From Roseovarius sp. (GTDB lineage: Bacteria > Pseudomonadota > Alphaproteobacteria > Rhodobacterales > Rhodobacteraceae): a stretch of DNA of 64,000 nt. The stretch spans positions 806,001 to 870,000 of the forward strand of contig JAOSKR010000002.1 in assembly GCA_027493545.1 (NCBI GenBank), read 5' to 3'. Positions 36,766 to 48,322 of the stretch are shown one piece after another. A model generated the notes under the pieces. It had not been told where the DNA came from. It searched no databases and saw nothing but the letters and a program-made list of their open reading frames with translations. Within the stretch, counting starts at the first letter, position 1, and each line of letters opens with the position of its first letter. The translations under genes were made by a program, and so were the position numbers.

Positions 36766-37782
36766 ATGAAACGCCCACCCAGTTGGGGCGTGGTCGCCAC
36801 CGTCAAGGCGCCCGCCCGCGACATCCTCAATTTCGCCGCCCACCATCTCGATCTCGGGGCGCACCGGGTCCATGTCTATCTCGACGAGGACAACCCGGTC
36901 GCGCGCGCCGCGCTCGGGGCCCATCCGCAATGCCGGGTGACCGTCACCGACGAGGCCTACTGGCGCCGGCGCAAGGGCCGACCCGAGCGCCACCAGCCGC
37001 GCCAGAGCGCCAACGCCACCCGCTGCTATCGCCGCGACCCGCAGGTCGACTGGCTCGCGCATGTCGATGTCGACGAGTTCCTCTGGCCCGGCGCGCCGCT
37101 GGCCGACCAGCTGGCCGCGCTGCCCGAGGCGACCCGCAGCGCTCGCGTCCGCCCGATCGAGGCGCTCGGCCCCGACCCCGACGACCCGCCGCCCGAGGGC
37201 ACGCTCTGGTGCAAGGGCCACGCCCGCCACCACGGGCCGCGCCGGGCCCAGACCATTGCCATCTACCCCACCTATGGCGAACACCTGAACGGCGGGTTCC
37301 TGAGCCACGTCGCCGGCAAGGTGTTCGTGCGCACCGGCATCGAAAAGACCTCGCTGCGCATCCACAACGCCTTTTTCGGCCGCGTGCAGGATCCCGCGCC
37401 GGCGCGGCTCGACGACACCATGCTGGTGCACCTGCACGGCCACAGCTGGGACCACTGGCTGGAGCTCTATCGGTTTCGCATGGCCCGGGGCAGCTATCGC
37501 GACAGCCTGCGCGCCGCGCCAATGCCCGACGGGGTGGCGCTCAACATGAACCAGCTCTTCTCGATGCTCGAGGCCGAGGGCGGCGAGGCCGCGCTCGCGG
37601 CCTTTTATCGCGAGGTCTGCACCGCCACGCCCGAGCTGCGCGCGCGCCTGCAAGACCACGGCCAGCTCTTTGCCGTGTCCCTCGATCTCGACGCCAGCCG
37701 TCGCCGGCATTTCCCCGACGCGGACGCGGCGTTGCCGGATCGGAAACAATCGCCGCCTCCGGCGCCGCGCCGGGCGCAATAA
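36766..37782 (+). CDS. Glycosyltransferase family 2-like protein
   Basis: MKRPPSWGVVATVKAPARDILNFAAHHLDLGAHRVHVYLDEDNP; DWLAHVDVDEFLWPG acidic motif. Confidence 0.75.
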   Translation: MKRPPSWGVVATVKAPARDILNFAAHHLDLGAHRVHVYLDEDNPVARAALGAHPQCRVTVTDEAYWRRRKGRPERHQPRQSANATRCYRRDPQVDWLAHVDVDEFLWPGAPLADQLAALPEATRSARVRPIEALGPDPDDPPPEGTLWCKGHARHHGPRRAQTIAIYPTYGEHLNGGFLSHVAGKVFVRTGIEKTSLRIHNAFFGRVQDPAPARLDDTMLVHLHGHSWDHWLELYRFRMARGSYRDSLRAAPMPDGVALNMNQLFSMLEAEGGEAALAAFYREVCTATPELRARLQDHGQLFAVSLDLDASRRRHFPDADAALPDRKQSPPPAPRRAQ

Positions 37783-37935
37783 TACGTGCCGTCGCACGGC
37801 ACGCATTGCTATTTCACCCGTGATTCGCTAAGGGCAATCAGGCCGACAGGGCCGCGCGCCCGCCAGCGGGTCGGCGCTGCCCTGCCGAATTGACGAGACG
37901 GCGGGCCCGAACGTGTCCGCAAACCATGGACACAT

Positions 37936-39419
37936 ATGACCAAATTTTCCGAACTGAACCTCAATCCGAAGGTGCTCAAGGCTGTCGAGGAAGCCGGCTA
38001 CGAAACCCCCACCCCGATCCAGATCGGTGCCATTCCGCCCGCGCTCGAGGGGCGCGACGTGCTCGGCATCGCCCAGACCGGCACCGGCAAGACCGCCGGT
38101 TTCACCCTGCCGATGCTGTCGCTCCTGGCGCGCGGCCGGGCCCGGGCGCGGATGCCGCGCTCGCTGGTGCTCTGCCCCACACGGGAACTCGCCGCCCAGG
38201 TGGCCGAGAACTTCGACACCTACTCCAAGTATCTCAAGCTCACCCGCGCGCTGCTGATCGGAGGGGTCAGCTTCAAGGAGCAGGAGGCGATCATCGACAA
38301 GGGAGTCGACGTGCTGATCGCCACACCGGGCCGCCTGCTCGATCATTTCGAGCGCGGCAAGCTGATTCTCTCGGACGTCAAGATCATGGTGGTGGACGAG
38401 GCCGACCGCATGCTCGACATGGGCTTCATCCCCGATATCGAGCGCATTTTCGGCCTGACCCCCTTTACCCGGCAGACGCTCTTCTTCTCGGCCACCATGG
38501 CGCCCGAAATCGAGCGCATCACCAACACCTTCCTGCAGGCGCCGGCGCGCGTCGAGGTGGCGCGCCAGGCCACCGCGTCCGAGACCATCGACCAGTTGGT
38601 GGTGATGTTCCGCCCCTCGCGCCGCGAGCGCGCCGACAGCGAGAAACGCGCGCTCCTGCGGGCGCTGATCGACTCCGAGGGCGAGGCCTGCCGCAACGCC
38701 ATCATCTTCTGCAACCGCAAGACGGATGTCGACATCGTCGCCAAGTCTCTCAAGAAACACGGCTATGACGCCGCCGCCATCCACGGCGACCTGGTCCAGA
38801 GCCAGCGCACCCGCACGCTCGACGCCTTCCGCGCCGGCACGCTGCGGTTCCTGGTTGCCTCGGACGTGGCCGCGCGCGGGCTCGACATCCCGGCGGTCAG
38901 CCACATCTTCAACTACGACGTGCCGGGCCATGCCGAGGATTACATCCACCGCATCGGCCGCACCGGGCGCGCCGGCCGCGAGGGCCGCGCGATCACCATC
39001 TGCGGGACACGCGACGACAAGGCGCTGGACGCGGTCGAGGCACTGGTTCAAATGACGATCCCGCGCCGCGAGAACCCGCTGGGCAGCGATGTCGCGCCAG
39101 CGGTGACGGCCCCGAGACGGACGAGAAACCGCGATCGTCGCGGTCGCGGTCGCGCAGGAAGCCGGCGCCGGAAAAAGAGCCGAAACCCGAGGTCGAAACC
39201 AAGAGCCATACGCCCGCCACCAAGACCCGGAGCGAAAAGGCCGGAAGTGAAATCGCCGCAAGCGAAAAGCCCGCGAGCGAAGCGCCGGCCGAAAAGCCCG
39301 CGCCCCGCAGCCGCGGCCGGCGCGACAAGTCCACCGACAAGTCCGGCGTCGTCGGTCTGGGCGACCACCTGCCCCGGTTCATCGCGCTCAGCTTCGACGA
39401 GCGCGGCACCACCGGCTGA
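37936..39419 (+). CDS. DEAD-box RNA helicase, RhlE-like (frameshift near 39100 in the low-complexity tail)
   Basis: AQTGTGKTAGFTLPML, VDEADRMLDMGF, SATMAPEI, HRIGRTGRAGREG; tail ends GDHLPRFIALSFDERGTTG* in another frame. Confidence 0.93.
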
Positions 39420-39443
39420 GGGCGCCGGCGCCGCGCGAACCTG

Positions 39444-41120
39444 TCAGCCGGCGGTGAGGCGGCTGATGATCACCGTCACCTCGGGCCGCTTGCCGATCTC
39501 GGAAACCGCCGTCTGCCGCGCGACCTTGCGCAAGCCCTGTTCGAGCTTGTCGTCATCGGTCAGCGTCGCGTCGCCGGCGCGGCGCATGAACTGGCCGAGA
39601 TCCGCCTCCATGACATCGACCAGCGGCGCGCGGCTTGCGCCCTCCTCGGCCAGCCCGTGAACCTCGCACCAGGGCTCGCCCAGGGGCTCGTCGTCCTCGT
39701 CGATGATGACGTTGACCAGTACATGGCCGTTCAGCGCCATGCGGATGCGGTCGCGCATCACCCCGTCGAGCGCGCCGACCTGCATCCGCCCGTCGAGATA
39801 GACCCGGCCGGTTTCCACGTATTCGGCCACCTGTGCGCCCGCCCGGGTGATCGCCACCATGGTGCCGTTGGGCGCCAGGACGCCCCTGCAGCCGTCCTCT
39901 CCCGCCAGCTTGACATGCTCACGCAGATGGCGGTGCTCGCCATGCATCGGCACCACCACCCGCGGGCGCACCAGCCGGTGCAGCCGCTGCAGGTCGGGGC
40001 GGTTGGCGTGGCCCGAGACGTGATAGCGCCCGGTGTCGTCGTCGATCACGTCGACGCCCTTTTCGCTCATCTGGTTGATGATTCGGATGACGCTGCGCTC
40101 GTTGCCGGGGATGGTCTTGGAGGAAAACAGAAAGGTGTCGCCGGGTTTCAGCTCGATGCCGTTGTACTTGCCCTGGGCCAGCTGGGCAGAGGCGGCGCGG
40201 CGCTCGCCCCGGCTGCCGGTGACGATCAGCATCAGGTTCTCGCGCGGGATGTCGCGCACCTCCTCCGGCGGGACGGTACCCGGAAAGTCGGTCAGCACGC
40301 CGGTCTCGACCGCGGCCTCGATCATCCGCCGCATCGCCCGCCCCATCAGACAGATCGTGCGGCCCGACCGCTGGGCCGCCTCGGCCAGCGTCTTGACCCG
40401 CGCGACGTTGCTGGCAAAGGTTGTCGCCACGAACATGCCCCCGGCCCCGGCGATCAGCCCCTCGATCGCGGGTCCAAGGCCTGATTCCGAGCGCCCCTCA
40501 TGGGGGCTGAAGACATTGGTCGAATCGCAGGTCAGCGCCAGCACGCCGGGCTCGGCCAGCGACGCCCAGAGCGCCTCGTCAAAGGCCTCGCCCACCACCG
40601 GGCCGGTATCCATCTTGAAATCGCCCGAATGCACCACCCGGCCGGCGGGGGTGTCGATCACCAGCCCCGAGCTTTCGGGGATCGAGTGCGAGATCGGCAC
40701 GAATCCCACCTTGAACGGACCCGCCTCTATCGTCTCGGGCCAGGGGCTGGCGGTGATCACCGCCTTTTCCGGTTGGCCCTGCTCGGCCATCCTGGCGCGC
40801 GCGAGATGGGCGGTGAAGGCGCGGGCATGGACCGGCACCGGCCCGAGCCGGTCATAAAGATGCGCCAGCGCGCCGACATGGTCCTCATGCGCGTGGGTGA
40901 TGAAGATCGCCTCGAGCCGGTCGCGCCGCTCGGCCAGCCAGCCGATGTCGGGAAAGATCAGATCGACCCCGGGGCTGGTGTCCATGTCCGAAAATGTCAC
41001 GCCCAGATCGACCAGGATCAGCCGCTCTTTCCCCGGCGCGCCATATCCGTAGACATAGGCATTCATGCCGATTTCGCCCGCCCCGCCCAATGGCAGGTAG
41101 ATCAGCCGGTCCGTGCTCAT
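39444..41120 (-). CDS. rnj: Ribonuclease J
   Basis: LPLGGAGEIGMNAYVYGYG, FITHAHEDHVGAL, HVSGHANRPDLQRLHRLVRP. Confidence 0.95.
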   Translation of the reverse strand: MSTDRLIYLPLGGAGEIGMNAYVYGYGAPGKERLILVDLGVTFSDMDTSPGVDLIFPDIGWLAERRDRLEAIFITHAHEDHVGALAHLYDRLGPVPVHARAFTAHLARARMAEQGQPEKAVITASPWPETIEAGPFKVGFVPISHSIPESSGLVIDTPAGRVVHSGDFKMDTGPVVGEAFDEALWASLAEPGVLALTCDSTNVFSPHEGRSESGLGPAIEGLIAGAGGMFVATTFASNVARVKTLAEAAQRSGRTICLMGRAMRRMIEAAVETGVLTDFPGTVPPEEVRDIPRENLMLIVTGSRGERRAASAQLAQGKYNGIELKPGDTFLFSSKTIPGNERSVIRIINQMSEKGVDVIDDDTGRYHVSGHANRPDLQRLHRLVRPRVVVPMHGEHRHLREHVKLAGEDGCRGVLAPNGTMVAITRAGAQVAEYVETGRVYLDGRMQVGALDGVMRDRIRMALNGHVLVNVIIDEDDEPLGEPWCEVHGLAEEGASRAPLVDVMEADLGQFMRRAGDATLTDDDKLEQGLRKVARQTAVSEIGKRPEVTVIISRLTAG

Positions 41121-41124
41121 CGCC

Positions 41125-41898
41125 TCATCCCTTCGTCTTGTTGTGGGCGTGGATCACCGTCAGCCCGTGCATGGTCAGATCGTCCTCGATGATGTCGAAA
41201 AGCCGCTCGCCCTGGGCAAAGAGCGGCGCCAGCCCGCCGGTGCCCACGACCCGCATCGGCCGGCCGTATTCCGCGCGGATGCGGTCGCAGATACCCTGCA
41301 CCAGCCCGATATAGCCCCAGAACACCCCCGACTGCATGCAGTCGAGCGTGTTGGTGCCGATGACGCGGTCGGGCGTCGTGACGTCGATATGGGGCAGCGC
41401 CGCGGCCGCCATGTGCAGCGCCTCGAGGCTGAGGTTGACCCCCGGTGCGATCGCGCCGCCGACATAGGCGCCGTCCTGGGCGACCACGTCGAAGGTGGTG
41501 GCGGTGCCGAAATCCACCACGATCAGGTCGCCGCCGTGCCGGTCGTGCGCGCCGGCGGTGTTGACCAGCCGGTCGGGGCCGATCTGGGTGCCCTCGTCCA
41601 CGCGCGGGGCGACCGGCAGGGCGCAGTCGGGCCGGCCCACCACCAGCGGCCGGCAGCCGAAGAAACGGTCGGCGAAGACCCGCAGGTTGAAGACCACCCG
41701 CGGCACCGTCGACGAGATGATCACGTCGCTTATACGCGCGTCGATGCCGTAATGCTTCACCAGCGTGGAAAACCAGGTGAAATAGGCGTCCGCCGTGCGC
41801 GCGTGATGGGTCGATGTCCGCAACGTGCAGAGAAACCGCGTCCCGTCCCAGATCGCAAAGACGGTGTTGGTGTTGCCGCAATCTATCGCCAGTAGCAT
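41125..41898 (-). CDS. coaX: Type III pantothenate kinase
   Basis: MLLAIDCGNTNTVFAIWDG; DLIVVDFGTATTFDVVAQDGAYVGGAIAPGVNLS. Confidence 0.95.
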   Translation of the reverse strand: MLLAIDCGNTNTVFAIWDGTRFLCTLRTSTHHARTADAYFTWFSTLVKHYGIDARISDVIISSTVPRVVFNLRVFADRFFGCRPLVVGRPDCALPVAPRVDEGTQIGPDRLVNTAGAHDRHGGDLIVVDFGTATTFDVVAQDGAYVGGAIAPGVNLSLEALHMAAAALPHIDVTTPDRVIGTNTLDCMQSGVFWGYIGLVQGICDRIRAEYGRPMRVVGTGGLAPLFAQGERLFDIIEDDLTMHGLTVIHAHNKTKG

Positions 41899-41911
41899 GG
41901 CCTTGCCCCCG

Positions 41912-42711
41912 TCAGAAAAAGACCTCGGCGGCCGCGATGGCCCGCCGGGCCCGTGAGGTTCTCAGGACAAGGTTGCCGGCCGCGTCCACGGTCTCGAAGA
42001 CCCCGGTGACCTCGTCGTGCCCGGTGCGCGCGGTGACGGTCTCGCCCAGCCGTGCCGCCCGGCCGAGCCACGCCTCCCGGATCGGCGCGAAGCCATAAGC
42101 GGCGAATTGCGCCTCGAGCCGGGCGAAGGCGGGCGCGAGCAGCGCGAGGAACTCCTCCGGCGCCACCGCCACGCCGGTCTCCGACATCAGCGAGACCGGC
42201 CGCAGCGCGCCCGCCTCGACCGCCTCCGGCGCCGGCGCGGCCACGAGGTTCACCCCGAACCCGATGGCGAGCGGCGCCGGCCGGCCCGCCGCCCCCGCGC
42301 TTTCCAGCAAGATCCCCGCCACCTTGCCGCCGTTCAAAAGCACGTCGTTGGGCCATTTGAGCGCCAGCCCCTGCGCTCGCCCGGTGGCCGCGACAAAGGC
42401 GTCATGGAGCGCCAGCGCGGCTATGAACGACCGCAGCGCGGCGCGGTCGGGGGTGCCGGGGTCCGGCAGTACCAGGTGGCGGCGAAATTGCCCGGCGTAT
42501 CCGCCCAGGCCCGCCCGCGCCGCCCGCGCCCCGGCGCTCTGGCGACGGGCCAGCACCCATTCGGGGCCCGCGAGCCCGGCGCCGATGCGCAACCCTTCGG
42601 CGTTGGTGCTGTCGATTTCCGCCAGCACCCTGCGGCCGTAGCCGGCCGGCCACGCCGCTGCCCGGCGTCTGCCCGGTGGTCTGCCCGGTCGTCTGTCACT
42701 CCCGGTTTCAT
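41912..42711 (-). CDS. birA: Biotin--[acetyl-CoA-carboxylase] ligase (two frameshifts near 42480-42540; start uncertain)
   Basis: VLAEIDSTNAEG, GRGRRGRAWADTPGNFAAT (other frame), LALKWPNDVLLNGGKVAGILLE. Confidence 0.9.
42667..42702. repeat. 12-bp tandem repeat (GTCTGCCCGGTS x2 plus a degenerate third unit)
   Basis: gtctgcccggtg gtctgcccggtc gtctgtcactcc. Confidence 0.6.
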
Positions 42712-42729
42712 CTTGCCCCAAATACTCCC
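42707..42729 (-). repeat. Motif copy B: GGGAGTATTTGGGGCAAGATGAA
   Basis: Minus-strand match to 1302..1324, 37 bp downstream of the nuoN stop codon. Confidence 0.7.
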
Positions 42730-42765
42730 GCCGGAGGCGGTCCGCCGGCGCGGCCGGATGCGGCG

Positions 42766-44199
42766 TCAGTTGACAAGAGCCGCCGCCGCGGCCTGGGCCA
42801 TGCCCTCGACGCCGAACATGTTGACGATGCCGAGAAGCATGATCGCCGCCGAGGCCATCAGGAAACCCCACTGCACCGGCGAACGGTCGGCCTGCAGCGT
42901 CTCGCCCTCCTCGCCGAAATACATGTAGTAGACGATGCGCAGATAGTAGAACGCGCCGATCACGCTGGCGACGACCCCGGCCACCGCCAGCCACACCAGC
43001 CCGCCCTCATAGGCGGCGCGCAGCACGTAGAGCTTGCCGAAGAAGCCCAGCAGCGGCGGCACCCCGGCAAGGCTGAAGAGCAGCAGCAGCATCGCCATCG
43101 CGCGCCCCGGATGGGCCCGGGAATAGAGGTTGAGGCTTCTGATGTCGGTTACCGGCTCGCCGTCGCGCTCCATGCCGAGGATGAAGGCGAAACAGCCCAC
43201 GTTCATGGTGATGTAGATGGCGATGTAGACCAGCATCGCCTGGACGCCAAAGACCGTGCCCGAGGCCAGCCCCATCAGCGCGTAACCCATGTGCGCGATG
43301 GTGGAATAGGCCATCAGCCGTTTGATGTCGCGCTGCCCGATCCCGGCGACGGCGCCGAGGAACATCGACAGCAGCGACAGCACCGCCACCACCTGGGTCC
43401 AGTCGCCCACGACGCCGCCGAAGGCATCATAGACCACCCGCGCGAAGAGCCCCAGACCGGCCATCTTGGGCGCGGTGATGAAGAACGCGGTGACCGGCGT
43501 CGGGGCGCCCTCGTAGACATCCGGCGTCCACATGTGAAACGGCACCGCCGAGACCTTGAACGCCATCCCCGAGATCATCAGCACCAGCCCGATCAGCAGC
43601 CCCACCGGTGCCTGGCCTTCGGCCGAGGCGAGGATGCCGGAAAAGAGCGTCGTGCCGGCAAAGCCGTAGATGAGCGAGGCGCCGTAGAGCAGCAGCCCCG
43701 AGCTGAGCGCGCCCAGGACGAAGTACTTGAGCCCGGCCTCGGTCGACTTGATGCTGTCGCGGCGCATCGCAGCGATCACGTAGAGCGCCAGCGACTGCAG
43801 CTCGACCCCCATGTAGAGCGACATCAGGTCGCCCGCCGAGACCATCATCATCATCCCCACCGCCGCCAGCGCGATCAGCAGCGGGTACTCGAACCGCAGG
43901 ATCCGGCGGCGCGACATGTAGTCCTGCCCCATCACCATCACCGCTGCCGCCGCCAGCAGCAGGGTAACCTTGCCGAACCGGGCAAAGCCGTCGTCGATGA
44001 ACATGCCGCCGAAGGCGGTGCGCGTACCCTCGCCGGTCATGCCGATCCAGACCGCCATCAACGTCATCAGCGCGGCGGTCAGCCAGGTCAGCATCCCCGC
44101 CATCCGGTCGCGGCCGGAGAAGACCGTCAGGATCAGCGCGGCCATGGCGTAGACCGAGATCACGATCTCGGGCAGGATTACGTTCAGATCAGCCTGCAT
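42766..44199 (-). CDS. nuoN: NADH-quinone oxidoreductase subunit N
   Basis: Polytopic; [44 protein letters not shown]. Confidence 0.95.
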   Translation of the reverse strand: MQADLNVILPEIVISVYAMAALILTVFSGRDRMAGMLTWLTAALMTLMAVWIGMTGEGTRTAFGGMFIDDGFARFGKVTLLLAAAAVMVMGQDYMSRRRILRFEYPLLIALAAVGMMMMVSAGDLMSLYMGVELQSLALYVIAAMRRDSIKSTEAGLKYFVLGALSSGLLLYGASLIYGFAGTTLFSGILASAEGQAPVGLLIGLVLMISGMAFKVSAVPFHMWTPDVYEGAPTPVTAFFITAPKMAGLGLFARVVYDAFGGVVGDWTQVVAVLSLLSMFLGAVAGIGQRDIKRLMAYSTIAHMGYALMGLASGTVFGVQAMLVYIAIYITMNVGCFAFILGMERDGEPVTDIRSLNLYSRAHPGRAMAMLLLLFSLAGVPPLLGFFGKLYVLRAAYEGGLVWLAVAGVVASVIGAFYYLRIVYYMYFGEEGETLQADRSPVQWGFLMASAAIMLLGIVNMFGVEGMAQAAAAALVN

Positions 44200-44212
44200 C
44201 ACGCGGCCTCCG

Positions 44213-45760
44213 TCACTGCGACAGCCCGGCGAGGTCGGCGGCGGCGCCAGCCTCGGCAAGGGCGGTCTGGTAATTGCCGATCAGCGCCTCGACCGAGGGG
44301 CCGATGATGTCGGTCACGAGGCTGGGATAGACCCCCAGCAGCAGGGTCATCACCACCAGCGGCGCAAACACCGCGCGCTCGCGCGCGCTCATGTCGGTGA
44401 TCGACTTGAGGCTTTCCTTGATCAGTTCGCCCAGAACCACCCGGCGATAGAGCCAGAGCGCGTAGCCCGCGCTGAGGATCACGCCGGTGGTGGCCACCAG
44501 CGCCACCCAGGTGTTGACCTGGAAGACGCCCATGAGCGTGAGGAACTCGCCGATGAACCCGCTGGTGCCGGGCAGCCCGACATTGGCCATGGTGAAGAGC
44601 ATGAAGACCAGCGCATAGGCCGGCATCCGGTTCACGAGCCCGCCATAGGCGTCGATTTCACGGGTATGGATGCGGTCGTAGATCACCCCGACGATGAGAA
44701 AGAGCGCGCCGGAGATGAAGCCGTGGCTGACCATCTGGAAGATCGCCCCGTCGATGCCCTGCTGGTTGGCGGCGAAGATGCCCATCGTGACGTAACCCAT
44801 ATGGGCCACCGAGGAATAGGCGACGAGCTTTTTCATGTCCTCCTGCGCCAGCGCCACCAGCGAGGTATAGACGATGGCGATCGCCGACATCCACAGGATC
44901 AGCGGCGTCATCACCTCCGCGCCCACCGGGAACATCGGCAGGGAGAACCGCAGGAACCCGTAGCCGCCCATCTTGAGCAGGATCGCCGCCAGCACCACCG
45001 AGCCGCCGGTGGGCGCCTGCACATGCGCGTCGGGCAGCCAGGTATGCACCGGCCACATCGGCATCTTGACCGCGAAGGAGGCGAAGAAGGCGATGAACAT
45101 CAGCGTCTGCATCCCGCCGACGATGTGCAGCCCGAGGATCGAGAAGGTCTCGAACTGGAATTCGTGGGTCAGCAGCGTCGGGATGTCGGTGGTGCCGGCC
45201 TCGGCGAACATCGCCACCATCGCCACCAGCATCAGCACCGAACCGAGGAAGGTGTAGAGAAAGAACTTGAACGCCGCGTAGATGCGCTCCTTGCCGCCCC
45301 AGATGCCGATGATCAGGAACATCGGGATGAGCCCGCCCTCGAAGAAGAGGTAGAAGAGGATCAGGTCGAGCGCCACGAACACGCCCAGCATCAGCGTCTC
45401 GAGCACCAGAAACGCGATCATGTAATCCTTGACCCGCGCGGTGACGTTCCACGACGCCAGGATGGTGAGCGGCATCATGAAGGTGGTGAGCATCACGAAC
45501 AGCACCGAGATGCCGTCGACCCCGACCTTGTACTTGAGCCCCAGCAGCCACTGGCGTTCCTCGACGAACTGGAACCCGGTGTTGGAGGGATCGAAGTCGA
45601 AGAGGATGAAGAGCGACACCAGGAAGGTGAGCGTCGTCGCGATCAGCGCCACCCATTTGGCGTTGCGCTGCGCCGCCTCGTCCTCGCCACGAAGGAAGAT
45701 CGCGAGGATCGCCGCCGCGATGGCGGGGATGAACGTGGTGATGGAAAGCAGGTTGTCCAT
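44213..45760 (-). CDS. nuoM: NADH-quinone oxidoreductase subunit M
   Basis: [41 protein letters not shown]. Confidence 0.96.
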   Translation of the reverse strand: MDNLLSITTFIPAIAAAILAIFLRGEDEAAQRNAKWVALIATTLTFLVSLFILFDFDPSNTGFQFVEERQWLLGLKYKVGVDGISVLFVMLTTFMMPLTILASWNVTARVKDYMIAFLVLETLMLGVFVALDLILFYLFFEGGLIPMFLIIGIWGGKERIYAAFKFFLYTFLGSVLMLVAMVAMFAEAGTTDIPTLLTHEFQFETFSILGLHIVGGMQTLMFIAFFASFAVKMPMWPVHTWLPDAHVQAPTGGSVVLAAILLKMGGYGFLRFSLPMFPVGAEVMTPLILWMSAIAIVYTSLVALAQEDMKKLVAYSSVAHMGYVTMGIFAANQQGIDGAIFQMVSHGFISGALFLIVGVIYDRIHTREIDAYGGLVNRMPAYALVFMLFTMANVGLPGTSGFIGEFLTLMGVFQVNTWVALVATTGVILSAGYALWLYRRVVLGELIKESLKSITDMSARERAVFAPLVVMTLLLGVYPSLVTDIIGPSVEALIGNYQTALAEAGAAADLAGLSQ

Positions 45761-47816
45761 TATTCGGCCCCCCCGTAAAGACCACCCACGTCACCAGCAC
45801 CGCGATGCCCAGCACCATCGCCAGCGCGTAGGTAAAGAGGTACCCCGATTGCGCCCGCCCCGAGAGGCGGGTGAAGAAGGGGATCGCCCCCATCGCCACG
45901 CCGTTGAGAAAGCCGTCGATCACCCCGAGATCGCCGCCGCGCCACAGAAACCGCGCCAGCCGCTTGGTCGGATTGACGACAACCGCGTCGTAAATCTCGT
46001 CGATATACCACTTGTTGAGCAGGAAGAGGTAGAGCGGCCGCTGGCTTTGGGCGACGCGCGCCGGCATCGAGGGATCGACGATGTAGAACCAGACCGCCAC
46101 GCCAAGCCCCAGCAGCATCGCCAGGAACGGGCTGGCCTTGACCCAGACCGGAGCGTGGTGGGCCTCGTCCATGACATGGTTGTCGGGGGCCATGAAGATG
46201 GCGCCCTGCGGCGCACCCGCCGCCTCGGCGTGACCGACAGTCGCCGCCGCGCCCTCGCCGGCCTCGGCCGTGGCCGCCTCGGCGTGGGCGGCGATGCCGA
46301 AGAACCGGTTCACCCGGTCGTGATCGCCGAAGAAGCTGCCGTACCACACCATCCCCGACAGCACCGCGCCCACGGCCAGCGCGACCAGCGGCACCAGCAT
46401 CACGTTAGGGCTTTCCTTGGCGTGCTCGTGCGCGTGGCGATCGCCTCGCGGGCTTCCCCAGAAGGTCATGAACATCAGCCGCCAGCTGTAGAAGCTGGTG
46501 AAGAGCGCCGCGATCACCAGCGCCCAGAAGGCGCCGCCGCCCGCGGTGCCGGCCCAGGCGCTCTCGATGATGGCGTCCTTGGAGAGGAACCCGGCAAAGC
46601 CGATCTGCGTGAGCGGAATACCCACCCCGGTGATCGCCAGGGTGCCGATCATCATCGTCCAGAAGGTCACCGGCATCTTCTTTCGCAGCCCGCCATAGTT
46701 GCGCATGTCCTGCTCGTGATGCATCGCGGTGATGACCGAGCCCGAACCGAGGAAGAGAAGCGCCTTGAAGAAGGCATGCGTCAGCAGGTGGAACATCGCC
46801 ACCGAGTAGACGCCCACGCCGGCGGCCACGAACATGTAGCCCAGCTGGCTGCAGGTCGAATAGGCCACCACGCGCTTGATGTCGTTCTGCACCAGGCCCA
46901 CCGTGGCGGCGAAGAAGGCGGTGAGCGCGCCGATGAAGACCACGAACATCTTGGCCTCGGGCGCGAACTCGAAGATCGGCGACATCCGGCACACCAGGAA
47001 CACCCCGGCGGTCACCATGGTCGCGGCGTGAATGAGCGCCGACACCGGGGTCGGGCCCTCCATCGCGTCGGGCAGCCAGGTGTGCAGGATGAACTGCGCC
47101 GACTTGCCCATCGCGCCGACAAAGAGCAGGAAGGCCACCAGGTTGGCGGCGTTCCACTCGGTCCACAAGAACGTCATCTGCGTTTCGGCCAGCTTGGGAG
47201 CGGCGGCGAAGATATCGTCGAACCGCAGCGAGTCGACCAGGAAATAGAGCGCGAATATCCCCAGAAGAAAGCCGAAATCGCCCACCCGGTTGACCACGAA
47301 GGCCTTGATCGCGGCGGCGTTGGCGGATGGTTTTCGGTAGTAGAAGCCGATCAGCAGATACGAGGCGAGGCCCACCCCCTCCCAGCCGAAGAAGAGCTGC
47401 ATGATGTTGTCGGCGGTCACCAGCATCAGCATGGTGAAGGTGAAGAACGAGAGATACGCGAAGAAGCGCGGCCGGTAGCTCTCGGTCTCGCTGAAATTCT
47501 CGTCGTGGGCCATGTAGCCCATCGAATAGAGGTGGACCAGCGCCGAGACCGTGGTCACCACGATCAGCATGATCGCGGTCAGCCGGTCGAGCCGGATCGC
47601 CCAGGCGGTGTCGAGCGTACCCGACTGGATCCAGTCGAGGATATGCACCTGGTGCATCTGCCCGTCATGGCCCAGGAACACCACCCAGCTGAGCAGGCAC
47701 GAGAGGAACAGCAGACCCGTGGTCAGCCACTGCGCGCCCCTGTCGCCGATGATGCGCCAGCCGAACCCGGCGATGATGGCGCCGATGAGTGGCGCGAAGA
47801 GAATGATGCTCGTCAT
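45760..47816 (-). CDS. nuoL: NADH-quinone oxidoreductase subunit L (frameshift in C7 run near 45768-45774)
   Basis: [33 protein letters not shown]; restoring the frame gives a TAA stop overlapping the nuoM ATG. Confidence 0.96.
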
Positions 47817-47820
47817 GTCC

Positions 47821-48126
47821 TCAACCCTTCATCACGTTGACGTCTTCGACGTCGATGGTGCCCCGGTTGCGGAAGAAACAGACTAGGATCGCCAGGCCGA
47901 TGGCGGCCTCGGCCGCGGCCACGGTCAGCACGAAAAGGGTAAAGACCTGCCCCACCAGATCGCCGAGATGGGCCGAGAACGCCACCAGGTTGATGTTGAC
48001 CGACAACAGCATCAGCTCGATCGACATCAGCAGGATGATCACGTTCTTGCGGTTCAGGAAGAGCCCGAAGATGCCGATGACGAACAGCGCCGCCGCCACC
48101 GTCAGGTAATGTTCCAGTCCTATCAT
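47821..48126 (-). CDS. nuoK: NADH-quinone oxidoreductase subunit K
   Basis: 101 aa; [27 protein letters not shown]. Confidence 0.96.
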   Translation of the reverse strand: MIGLEHYLTVAAALFVIGIFGLFLNRKNVIILLMSIELMLLSVNINLVAFSAHLGDLVGQVFTLFVLTVAAAEAAIGLAILVCFFRNRGTIDVEDVNVMKG

Positions 48127-48172
48127 GCGTCCGTCCCTCCGGGTTTGACCCGTCGTCTCTTTTGCGTCGTGC

Positions 48173-48193
48173 GCCCCGGACCTGATCCGGGGC
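48173..48193. repeat. REP-like palindrome GCCCCGGA-CCTGA-TCCGGGGC
   Basis: 8-bp perfect arms, 5-nt loop, in the nuoK/nuoJ gap. Confidence 0.7.
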
Positions 48194-48231
48194 CTCTTTT
48201 CGTCATGCTCCCGGCGCGTCCCGGCCGGAAG

Positions 48232-48252
48232 GTCCCGGGTCAGGCCCGGGAC
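48232..48252. repeat. REP-like palindrome GTCCCGGG-TCAGG-CCCGGGAC (opposite orientation)
   Basis: 8-bp perfect arms; loop is the reverse complement of the loop at 48173..48193. Confidence 0.7.
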
Positions 48253-48322
48253 GGGCGGGGCCGCGCCACGGCCCCTGTTACTTTTCCGTCGCCTCAGCCT
48301 CCGAGGCCCCGGCCAGTATCGC

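Noticed and set aside
44658-47816. 1052-aa NuoL-NuoM fusion ORF
   Set aside because: Arises from reading out of frame into nuoM after a C7 homopolymer indel; restoring one base gives a normal NuoL stop overlapping the nuoM start.
45429-47840. 803-aa plus-strand ORF antisense to nuoL
   Set aside because: Same GC-driven antisense artefact; no recognisable domains.
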